64,000 nt of DNA from Entophlyctis helioformis (Eukaryota; Chytridiomycota; Chytridiomycetes; Chytridiales; Chytriomycetaceae): contig JAHLKH010000022.1 of assembly GCA_025526915.1 (NCBI GenBank), positions 62,001-126,000 on the forward strand, in the 5' to 3' direction. The position numbers and the translations under genes were made by a program. How positions within the stretch are numbered: the first letter of the stretch is position 1; each line of letters opens with the position of its first letter. Shown here piece after piece: positions 56,001 to 64,000 of the stretch. The notes beneath the pieces were generated by a model, which was given only the letters and a program-made list of their open reading frames with translations, did no database searches and had not been told where the DNA came from.

Positions 56001-56932
56001 TTCCTGAATGCACGGGTACGTTTTCTCTGTTTCTGGATGTCCATTGACATGGCCGCCATGCTGCTTGATCGCCTGCTGATTGCACTGGATGGCATGGCAT
56101 GACATGGCATTCCACAGAAGGTCAAGGACAAGCGGTTTGCCATGCGCTGCAAGCGCATGTCTGATCGCGGAAACGCTCTTGAGGGCATCATGAAGCTGGC
56201 AGGATCGAAACTAGATATCGCGCATCAGCTGCATCTCAAGGCCTCCCTGTCAGCAACCCTGAGAAGGACATTCCCGTTGTCTGGGCATTTGGCATCGACT
56301 TTACAGGCCAAGGTGGCCGGCACGCTGTGTTTGAGAAGTTTCTCATCAGGCATCTGCGGTCGTCTGGATATGCCTATGTGCGTCTGATGCCACGCTGTCC
56401 ATCCATCCATCCATCCATCTGTGCACCAACTGACCACACACACACACACACACACACACAGATCTACCGCTGCAACGAGAACCTGACCAGCCAGATGTGC
56501 CCGCAGTGCAAGCAGCGGATCCCATACGAGAACCGCACCAACCTGCGACGCTACGAGTGCACAGACTGCGAGACTGTCTACCACCGCGATGTGCTTGGAG
56601 CCACCAACATCGGAATGGTTGCACTGGAGCATCTGCTTTTTGGACAACGGCCGCTCTACTTGACGCACACGCCAGTCGATCCGCCTGTCGTCCAGCAGCC
56701 TCCAGCACCAGATCCGCCTGTCGTCCAGCAGCGTTCTAGACACGCCATCAAGCGACGTCTAGAACCAGATCCGACGGTCGACCAGCAGCGCCCAAGACGT
56801 GCCATCAAGCGGCGTCCAGCACCGGATCCGCCTGTCGTCCAGCTGCCTCAGCACCGGATCCGCCTGTCGACCAGCAGCGTCCAACACGCAGACAGCGTGC
56901 CAGCAAGTCAAGTGCCACTCCACGTGCTCTGA
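53071..56932 (+). CDS. Fanzor (eukaryotic TnpB-like RNA-guided nuclease) part of the gene
   Basis: Starts KMLSGDPGS (own ATG at 53074 possible). An N-terminal region of about 600 residues, including basic AKA repeats, precedes an acidic linker. RuvC-I is VVSFDWGERYLFGAS (about 55650-55695). RuvC-II is VVWAFGIDFTGQGG, lacking the TnpB Glu. The last exon (56462-56932) has NENLTSQMCPQC...CTDCETVYHRDVLGATNIG: a CX2C/CX2C zinc ribbon, the displaced Glu before 'TS' typical of Fanzor, and the RuvC-III Asp. The C-terminus has imperfect repeats of PDPPVVQQ and RAIKRR. Frame changes at about 55736, 55960 and 56240 each fit one missing base. Fanzors cut DNA guided by a noncoding RNA and ride on transposons. 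No transposase or terminal inverted repeat was identified. Confidence 0.8.
56378..56461. repeat. Intron with catc and CA microsatellites
   Basis: The last intron of the Fanzor part is made largely of catc units followed by a CA run ending in the cag acceptor. Confidence 0.8.
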
Positions 56933-57180
56933 CTTCCAGCACAACCACCAACACTTTGAATCGGGGCACCTCCCGATCGACCTAACGGGTCACTTATCAC
57001 ATCATTGTTCAAACAATGGTGCAAGGTGAGCATCTCGCTGGTGTGCCACGCCCGCCTGTCGTCGCATGCTCGTTGCTGACTCGAACCTTCCATCGTGTGA
57101 TGTGCTGCTTGCATTCGTCGCCTCTCGGGTCGAATCCAATTCCAAAACGCTTGGTAATTGTTTGAATGTCCGGCCATTTG
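56933..57180 (+). ncRNA. Candidate guide-RNA (omega/fRNA) region downstream of Fanzor
   Basis: Fanzor guide RNAs usually arise from the noncoding sequence next to the 3' end of the gene and run to the element end. This 250-bp stretch has no coding frame. It contains a perfect short hairpin (cattgttcaaacaatg, about 57003-57018) and GC-rich blocks that could pair (for example the cggggcacctcccgatcg region near 56962). The assignment rests on position; the structure has not been computed. Confidence 0.2.
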
Positions 57181-57684
57181 CCGGCGGTTTGCCGGCATTC
57201 CCTCGCCCTATTGCCTACCCCTCGTCTGCGCCAAGCTGAGTGGTGGACAACAATTCGCCTGCACAACTGCCGCCCGCCTGCCGCCTGCCTGCCGCATGCA
57301 CATCGCCCACGGCCTACCCCTCGCACCTCGACCGCATGACCGCAAGCAAAGCTTCGTGTGCCAGCCTTGTGCCAGCAGCGCTCGGTGCACAATCTCAGCC
57401 ATCAGTGCACCACATGCGTCGTCACATGCCCGCCGCTGCCTGATGCCGTCCCATGGTATCTCGCATGCAGCGACTGTCCGTCCGTCCGTCTGTCCGTCCG
57501 TCCTTGCTTCACATCGCATCGCATCCCATCGCATTGTCCGACTTTGCTTCCGGGGCCCCGAGCCAGCAGTGCCAGCCCCGTTGCCCTGCCAGGACACAGG
57601 CCAAGCCACAAGAAAACTACCAGCAGCCGCAAAAACGCTTCCGAGTTCAGCGCAACTTTCCCTCACCGCCATTGTCTGACCGCC
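57181..57684. other. Intergenic region before the zf-RVT gene
   Basis: It holds ttgccgg repeats (about 57175-57200), cctgccgc repeats (57275-57300) and gtccgtcc repeats (57475-57510). The frame of the next gene is open upstream, but the first plausible ATG is at 57685. Confidence 0.4.
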
Positions 57685-57897
57685 ATGCCGACCGCCAGCC
57701 ATCCCGAGCCGCCCACGACCTGGCTGCGCCAACAGCCCCAGCAGCCCCAAATCCAGCCGCGCATGTCGAGCATCAACCACGCCCACGGTGCACGGCGCTC
57801 GCTGCATTCGTCGTCGTCATCGTCGTCGTCATCGGCAAGCCTCGACGCCCGCTCTGTATCGAACGGCGTGCACCCCGCGTCGTCGCTCCAGTCGGCC

Positions 57898-57934
<37 letters not shown>

Positions 57935-59496
57935 CGCACCGTGCCGCATGCGCCAGATCCCGTTGGATGCAGACGCTCGGCCCCGTCGACTTTGACGCCC
58001 TCTTCGAAGCGCTCGAGTCGGACGCCCGCACCCACACCGAGGCGTCGCTCATGTGGAAGCTGCTCGCTCGGCGGCTGCCCGTGAACAGCTATCTGCGCAG
58101 GCGTCCAGCGCCATCATCATCATCGTCGTCATCGTCACCGTCGCCCGCACCGCCCGCTGTGGATCACGCGCTGGACACCGCCATGCCAGCGCCCGCACCG
58201 GCCTCGTTTTCCGCTCTCCCAGCGGCAACGGGGGTAATGGCTGAACTGCCACACACGTTGCCGCTGCCGCTCCACGTGAACGTCTCCCCAGCCATTCCTG
58301 CGCCATCAAGATCCGCCGCCGTCCAGCACGACAGGCAAACTGCGCCAGCAGCCACGCCAACCGAGACAGCTGCTGTCGCCACCGCCGTCGCTGCCACTGC
58401 CGCTGCCGCTGCTCGTCCCTCGACCCCTGATCGCAGCAGCCCCTTGCCTGCGGCCCTGTGCGTTGAACCCTTCCACAGCTGCCAGCGGTGCCACGCGCCT
58501 CTCGAGACAATCGAGCACGTCTTCTTCGAGTGCCCTGCCATCGCCTCGTTCTGGCCGGCGTTCAGGAAGCAGTTCCTGGCCGTCATCGGCATGTCCGACG
58601 CCGAGTTCCCCGCCATCGATCTGCGCGCCGTCGTCTTCTTCTTCCCAGAAACCCGCAACGCCTTGTGCGCCGAAGAGCTACATGCCCTGCAGGTCATGCA
58701 TTCGATCGCCATCTGGTGTCTGTGGTCTGTCCGCTCCATGACCGATGCTGATCCCCGCTTCATCTGGTCGTCGTTCCTGAGCCGTCTGCACGCCCGCATC
58801 TCTCTCGAGTACAGCAACGCCATCGCGGCTGACGACACAGCCATCACCGCCATTCCGTCGCCCACGCTCTCCAGTGCACCATCCGCCGAGATGCGTGTCT
58901 CTGGCGCATTCTCCCTCTCGCAGTCAACGCTGACGGTTGGAGCGGGACGCGACGATTCTCCTCCCGCCTCGCCGACGGCATCGCAGCTGTCGTCGGTTGG
59001 GTCGGTCTGGTCCAGTTATAGCCAGTCGGCTGCAATGTCGGTCGCGGCCAAGCGCAGACTGAGCCCGACCTACGGCACGATCGGTGTCAGTGCACCAGGC
59101 AATCCACGCCAGCATCGCTCTCGCAGCATCTCGGCCAACTCGGCCATCCTGCCGCCACTGTACGAGAGTCCATACGACCACCAGCAGTCCTCGTCGCAGA
59201 TCCAAGACAGTCAGCACCACTACCAGCACCACCAGCTGTACAGCCAGAGCAGTGTCAGCAGCTCGCAGCTGTCGCTCTCGCCATCGCAGTACTCGCAGCT
59301 GTCGATATCGCCCTCGCGATCATTCATGTACCCGCACGCCAAGAAGACTCTGCCAGGCAGCAGGCCGTCGTCTGTGCAGTCCCACTCGCAGCTGTCGCGC
59401 TTTATCGCGACATGGAGCAACAACGGCAGCACGCCGATCGTGGCCATCACGCAGACTGGACTCGCGTTCCGTGCAGTGCCATCCATCTCTGTCTGA
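57685..59496 (+). CDS. Low-complexity protein with an RT-type zinc knuckle (zf-RVT)
   Basis: A single exon of 603 residues. Poly-Ser, poly-Gln (57902-57933) and Ala/Pro-rich stretches surround two conserved pieces. ASLMWKLLARRLPVNSYLRR resembles the helix before the zinc-binding domain of non-LTR retrotransposon reverse transcriptases. CQRCHAPLETIEHVFFEC (CX2CX8HX4C) is the zf-RVT knuckle, followed by the family's aromatic WPAFRKQF. No reverse transcriptase, endonuclease or RNase H is present. The C-terminal 200 residues are Ser/Gln/His-rich. It may be a domesticated LINE remnant used as a nucleic-acid-binding protein; an open 1.8-kb frame argues for selection. Function unknown. Confidence 0.6.
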
Positions 59497-59695
59497 AATG
59501 GGTGTCCGCCTTGCCAGTGTACATTAGCCCACCATCTTCATCTCGCTTTGCATTGCATTATTCCCATGTCCCATGTTGGCTGCAACAACAATGGCCGCAT
59601 CCTCGACCCGTTTGTCTTCCTTCTGCTTCCATTCTCTGCGCTCAGAACAGCACCCAGATCAGATCACAGAAGCCGACCGCAGACAGACACACAAG

Positions 59696-60301
59696 ATGAA
59701 GCTCCTCACAACCGCATCAGCGCTCACAGCCGCTTTCGTATCGCTGCTTGCGTCGCCCATGTTGACAGTCGCTGCGATGCCATCCAGCCATGCGAGCGCC
59801 GTGGACGTGGACCAGGCCCGCCCGATCGCCGACACTCTCAACACGGGTGCAAAGCTCTTGCGCCGTGCCAACACGGACAGCCTACAGATCCTCGACAGCA
59901 ACACGGTCGTCCTCAAGGGCAAGCTGATGAAAAAGCTGCTCCACAACAAGACGCCATCCGCTGGCGATCGCGCCAACACGAAGCGGCTCCGCTGCCCATC
60001 GCCCGTGCCGCTGTCGTTCCTCCGCCACCTCGGCGTCACCGACGACCATGTGACGGAGATCCGCAAGCGCGAGGCCGAGGGCTGCGAATTCATGGACTAC
60101 GTCAACGAGTACTTCCCAAAGTATGTGTCGCCGTGCGCGCTGCTGAATGTCGACGGCGGCGAGTTCCATCCCATGACCGAGGACGAGGTCAACATGCTCA
60201 AGGCCAAGTACGACACGTTTGTGAGCGGGTACCAGGACTACGTGACCGCGTTTGGCGAGGCGACGGCGCCGGCCGAGCCCATCACTCCTGTTGGCCCGTG
60301 A
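59696..60301 (+). CDS. Secreted protein of unknown function
   Basis: An intronless frame of 201 residues. It begins MKLLTTASALTAAFVSLLAS, a classical signal peptide with likely cleavage after TVAA or near MPSSHA. The mature part is charged, with a dibasic site (KLLRRAN) that could be a pro-region cleavage point, and only three cysteines (RLRCPSP, EGCEFMDY, SPCALL). The C-terminal half (DEVNMLKAKYDTFVSGYQDY) is predicted helical. I recognise no family. A secreted effector or wall protein is possible but unsupported. Confidence 0.6.
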   Translation: MKLLTTASALTAAFVSLLASPMLTVAAMPSSHASAVDVDQARPIADTLNTGAKLLRRANTDSLQILDSNTVVLKGKLMKKLLHNKTPSAGDRANTKRLRCPSPVPLSFLRHLGVTDDHVTEIRKREAEGCEFMDYVNEYFPKYVSPCALLNVDGGEFHPMTEDEVNMLKAKYDTFVSGYQDYVTAFGEATAPAEPITPVGP

Positions 60302-60380
60302 GCGCTGCGATGTCGCTGGCTTGCAGTGCGCCAGGTGATCCAGATCCAAAAATTAAATTTCTTTCTGTTCCTTTCCTCGG

Positions 60381-62212
60381 ATGGCCGTTTCTGACCCGCT
60401 GATATATGTAGGCGCTCGTGGTGCTCGATGGATGGCGTGCCCGGCAGCCGCTGGAGGGTGCCCGATGCGCACTGGATGCTGCGCTGGCTGCTCGTGGTGC
60501 ACTCTGCCATGCCCAGCATCGGCCTGCCAGCAGCCAGCAGCAAGCATCCGGCACGGCAGGCAGACACCAAGCCGCAACCGGTGCTCCAGTGGAGCGTTGG
60601 TTGCTGGTGTTGCTGGTGTTGCAGGCCAGTGCTGCCAAGCCCGCCTGCACAGGCTGGCTGCCGATCGACCCACACACAAGGACACTAGGCACAGGCAGCA
60701 CCGCTGACATGCTTGCTTGCTTGCTGCGACAGATTACCATCGCGGGCGGCGTGGGCGGCGCTGTCGCCGACTCGCTGATGCACAGGTGCGTCGCTGCGCC
60801 AGGTGCTTGCAGACGCCTGCTTGGGCGGCCAAACTCGACGGCCTTGCTTGGGCGGGGCCGACGCTGACTTGACATGCCGTGGGCCTGTGCACGCATGCGG
60901 ACGGCACAAACGAATCCATCTGGGCGATGTGCATATCGATGTGCATGCAGCATGGACACGGTCAAGACCCGGCTGCAGGGCCAGCTGACGTCTCGCCATG
61001 TCAAGTACTCGGGTCTGTCGCAGGCATTCCGCACGATCCTGCGTGAAGAGGGCGTCCGTGGTCTCTATGGCGGGTTCGCTTCTGCTGCCATCGGATCCCT
61101 CGTCTCGACGACAGTCTACTTTGGCGTGTACGAGGCGGTCAAGCGCAAGTTCATTGGCGACGGATACAACCCGACGGGCACGTACCTGTTCGCCGGTGCC
61201 GTGGCGGACGTGGCGGCCAGTGTGCTGTATGTGCCGTCGGAGGTGCTCAAGACTCGGCTGCAGCTGCAGGGCCACTACAACAACCCGCACAGTCTGTCGG
61301 CGCACAACTACCGCGGCACCTGGGATGCGCTCACCTCTGTGAGTGTGCACTTTTGTGTGGTCTTGCCATCTCGTGCGTCTGCCCGGATGATCGGCTCTGG
61401 CAGACGCCCAACGGTCGCTTGGCTGGCAAGGCTGACCGTGATGCCGCTGCCGAGCACAGATTCTCAAGAAGCGCGGCGTGCGCGGCGTGTACTACGGATG
61501 GGGTGCCACGCTGCTCCGCGACGTGCCGTTTGTGTCGATCCAGTTTGCCATCTACGAGACCATGAAGACGCACTTTATCACAACACAGTGCGGCGGCGAT
61601 CCGACGCAGCTGACGACGCTGCACGACATCACGTCGGGCGGTGTCGCCGGTGTGGTTGCCGGCGCTGTCACAACACCACTGGATGTCATCAAGACGTATC
61701 TGCAAACACAGAAGCGTTCATCGACTGCGCGCGCATCGTTCCTGGCGGATGCGCCTGTCATAGATGTGTCTATACCTCACGCATCTGCATCTCCGGAACT
61801 GGCATCCGCAGCCACCACCAGCACCAGCAGCACCGCCACTACGAGCAGCTTAGCCGGCAGCAGCATCCACAAGCGTGCACCAACTGTGGCGCCTCTGTCT
61901 GCTGGCGCCGCCACGGCCAGCTCGTCCACGCTCTCGTCAGCAGCAACCGGCCTTTCAACCGCAGCAAAAACAGTCGCGTCGACAGCCGCAGCGCATGCAG
62001 CAAGCCACAGCCACGGCCACGCGGCGTACTACGACGGCGTGCTGTCGGCAGGACTGGGCATCTACGGACGGTCTGGCGTGTCGGGACTGTTCAGCGGCAT
62101 CGGGCCACGCATGCTGTGGACGGGCATGCAGAGCACCATCATGTTTGTGCTGTTTGAGTTTGCCATGGACCTGACCCGAAGGAAAGACGACGATGATAGT
62201 TATATTCGCTAA
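60381..62212 (+). CDS. Mitochondrial carrier, MME1 (YMR166C)-like
   Basis: Exon 1 is MAVSDPLIY. After a 310-nt intron, exon 2 gives ITIAGGVGGAVADSLMH, and further exons complete three carrier repeats. The signature motifs are SMDTVKTRLQ, LYVPSEVLKTRLQLQG and TTPLDVIKTYLQTQ (Px[DE]xxKx[RK] variants; the first has Ser for Pro, as in MME1). SAAIGSLVSTTVYFGVYE, GWGATLLRDVPFVSIQFAIY and GIGPRMLWTGMQSTIMFVLF match the MME1 subgroup closely. A Ser/Ala/His-rich insertion of about 90 residues lies before the last helix pair. MME1 exports magnesium from yeast mitochondria; that substrate is inferred from similarity. Confidence 0.85.
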
Positions 62213-62365
62213 ATACAGACATGGAGGGTGTGACCAGACCTCGCATGCATCCATCCATTAGTTACAGATCCTCCAGATCTACCTGAACAGTCGCATTGTT
62301 AAAGGTTGCACACGTGCGGATGTCCACTGGCCGTCCGTGCAGGCTGCTGACCCGTTGGTCATGGT

Positions 62366-63812
62366 ATGATAGCGATGTACGGGCAGCGACGGCAGCGGCT
62401 CTACGGCCTTGGCTTCAACGGCTTCGGACAGCTGCGACCGCAGAGCAAGCCGCATGGCAGCAGCGCAGATGCATGCGTCTGTCGCACATCGCCGGTGCTC
62501 ATGCTCGACTGGCCTGTGCTGAACGAAGCCACCGACACGCTGCTTGGCGTCTACGCCGAGTTCCAGACCGTCGTCGCATGGACATCCAACCGCATCCTGC
62601 TGTGGGGATGGACGCTGCCATACACCGGCGGCAAGAGCGACCCTGCTCTGTCCAGCAGCGATGCCACTGCGCCATGCACTCTGCGCGTGCTTCCAGAGTC
62701 AGAGTCGCTTGTCAAGTGCCAATGCACAGCTGTTGCCACGAACGGTCGAGGTGACTGTGGCCAGATCGTCGCGCTCACATCAGCCTCGCGCCTGGTGCTT
62801 CTGCGGCCTGGGCTGCAACCGATGCAGCAAGCCGATGACGACGAGGCACAAGCCAGACCATCCAAGCGCACCAGGCGCGATCACAGCACCATGGATGCAT
62901 TCACGGCAAACCTCGACGGCAGCAGCACATTCACCATCGTTGCGGCAGGCTGTTCCGACTTTGCCATCTCGTCGGCATGGGGCTCGGCTGCCACAACAGA
63001 CGGCCGCGTACTGTGCTGGCCATTGTCCGACCCAGCATCACACCGCGCACTGTCGATATGGCAAGACGACCTGCCTCTGTCCAGACACGCCAGATTGTCT
63101 TGTCTGTCGGCTGGTGCTGTTCACTTTGCTGCACTGGTGGACGGCACAGGCGATGTTGCCACCTGGCGCTGCGGACCAACACGGGCGTTGCACGGACAGC
63201 TGGGGTATATAGACCAGACATCGCCAGAGACAAGCAGAGGCAGCAGCCATTGTAGCCGTTTAGACGCGGATGATCAGATCGGCAGGGTCGTCGAGGCATT
63301 GCAGGGTCTGCATATCGTGTCTGTGGCGGCTGGCAGTGGTGGCACGGGCGGTGGATGGCACACGATGGCTGCATCGCAAGACGGCACGCTGTACAGCTTG
63401 TAAGCTTTGCGAGGGGTTGCCAAGAGCGACCGGTTTGGATGTCTGCATGACTGACACAAACATGGCCATCCACGCAGTGGTGCAGATGGAAACGGCCAGC
63501 TCGGCCATGCATCTGATCACGCGGGGTCGAGGGGACTTCCCGAGCCACTGGAGCTGGACGTGTTGCCCGAAGGCACAGATAACGCGGACAGGCGGATTCA
63601 GATTGCATGTGGCACGCACCACAGCGTTGTGTCGGATGGGACGCCGAATATTTGGCTGCGGCTGGAACAAGTACGGGCAGCTTGGACGATCGCAAACAGA
63701 GCGCGTATCGCCCATGCAGATACTTGACATGGGCGATCAGGAACTGGTACCTGCGACGAGCAGCATACAGGTGTATGCAGGTGGATGGAACACGTTTTGG
63801 AGCCACATGTAA
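62366..63812 (+). CDS. RCC1-repeat protein (RCCD1-like), one frame change
   Basis: The first exon (62366 to about 63401) starts MIAMYGQRRQRLYGLGFNGF and has beta-propeller blades with variable insertions (VYAEFQTVVAWTSNRILLWG, GAVHFAALVDG). After an intron, the second exon gives FGADGNGQLGHASD and CGTHHSVVSDGTPN. The next blade, FGCGWNKYGQLGRSQTERVS, is in another frame; one missing base at about 63647 explains the switch. The protein then ends WNTFWSHM at TAA 63812. It has roughly five to six weak repeats. RCC1-like propellers act as exchange factors or scaffolds; no specific role can be assigned. Confidence 0.7.
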
Positions 63813-64000
63813 CAATCCCAAACAATAGACTGTCCAGCACAGGCCGTTGTTCATTGTTATCCTTCATGAAGTGAGTGCAACAACTGCTTGGACGCGCGTC
63901 TTTTACAGTCATTGCCGAGTCAGATGGAGACGGCAGCAGCATGCCAACGCGACCAAAAGATCGATGATGGTGGGAGACGTATATCGGAATGTATTTTGGG
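63813..64000. other. Right window edge, no gene assigned
   Basis: 188 bp downstream of the RCC1-like stop; open frames are too short to judge. Confidence 0.4.

Noticed and set aside
42159..57030. Possible terminal inverted repeat: ctcgccttgcaccat (42159-42173) against atggtgcaaggtgag (57016-57030)
   Set aside because: Only 15 bp with one mismatch, no flanking target duplication seen, and one match of this kind is not surprising in 15 kb. It is not enough to define the ends of a Fanzor transposon.
57090..57145. A tRNA gene suggested by gggtcgaatcc
   Set aside because: No matching acceptor stem, D arm or anticodon arm at the right spacing.

Overview
This is a nuclear contig from a flagellated (zoosporic) fungus, most likely a chytrid. 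The genes are GC-rich, closely packed and cut by many short GT-AG introns of about 45-150 nt. Several gene families expected in a flagellated fungus occur together: SPATA17, a long axonemal-type coiled-coil protein, a UPF0193/C22orf23 protein, gamma-tubulin, a Gemin2 SMN-complex subunit and a DHCR7-type sterol reductase. Two ankyrin-like proteins carry the 'ANRTEGCT...GHLxVVQWLH' repeat that I associate with chytrids. The lineage is an inference from gene content; no rRNA is present to test it.

Layout. 0-5 kb: two tandem class C G-protein-coupled receptors (the first truncated by the window edge), both ending in a PH-like tail. 5-15 kb: RPA1, ribosomal protein uL6 (RPL9), a PIG-O-like multi-pass protein with an eroded active site, an orphan SDR exon, and a nuclear gene resembling mitochondrial uS3. 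15-29 kb: a small secreted protein, a GPI13/PIG-O gene lacking its middle, UTP11 and Gemin2 back to back, a 'Swiss army knife' HAD protein, a broken ankyrin gene, and SPATA17 divergent from DHCR7. 29-41 kb: coiled-coil axonemal protein, intact ankyrin protein, class I methyltransferase, UPF0193 protein and gamma-tubulin. 41-57 kb is the accessory region. 57-64 kb: a protein with an RT-type zinc knuckle, a secreted protein, an MME1-like mitochondrial carrier and an RCC1-repeat protein.

The most interesting locus is 43.26-56.93 kb. A many-exon gene starts with a FEN/XPG/XRN-like 5'-nuclease (PIN-type) domain and ends with a Fanzor (eukaryotic TnpB-like, RNA-guided nuclease) RuvC plus zinc ribbon. 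A 6.6-kb Ty3/Gypsy chromovirus on the minus strand sits inside its first exon. It is bounded by LTRs of 184 and 256 bp and a perfect 5-bp target duplication (cacac). Removing the element and one duplication joins the two exon halves exactly in frame, so an open nuclease-Fanzor gene was interrupted by a later retrotransposition.

A second theme is that many otherwise intact genes, and both mobile elements, contain reading-frame changes that a single missing base would explain. They occur in SPATA17, the HAD gene, the coiled-coil gene, the RCC1 gene, the chromovirus and Fanzor. This looks more like residual assembly deletions than decay, so the pseudogene calls here are provisional.
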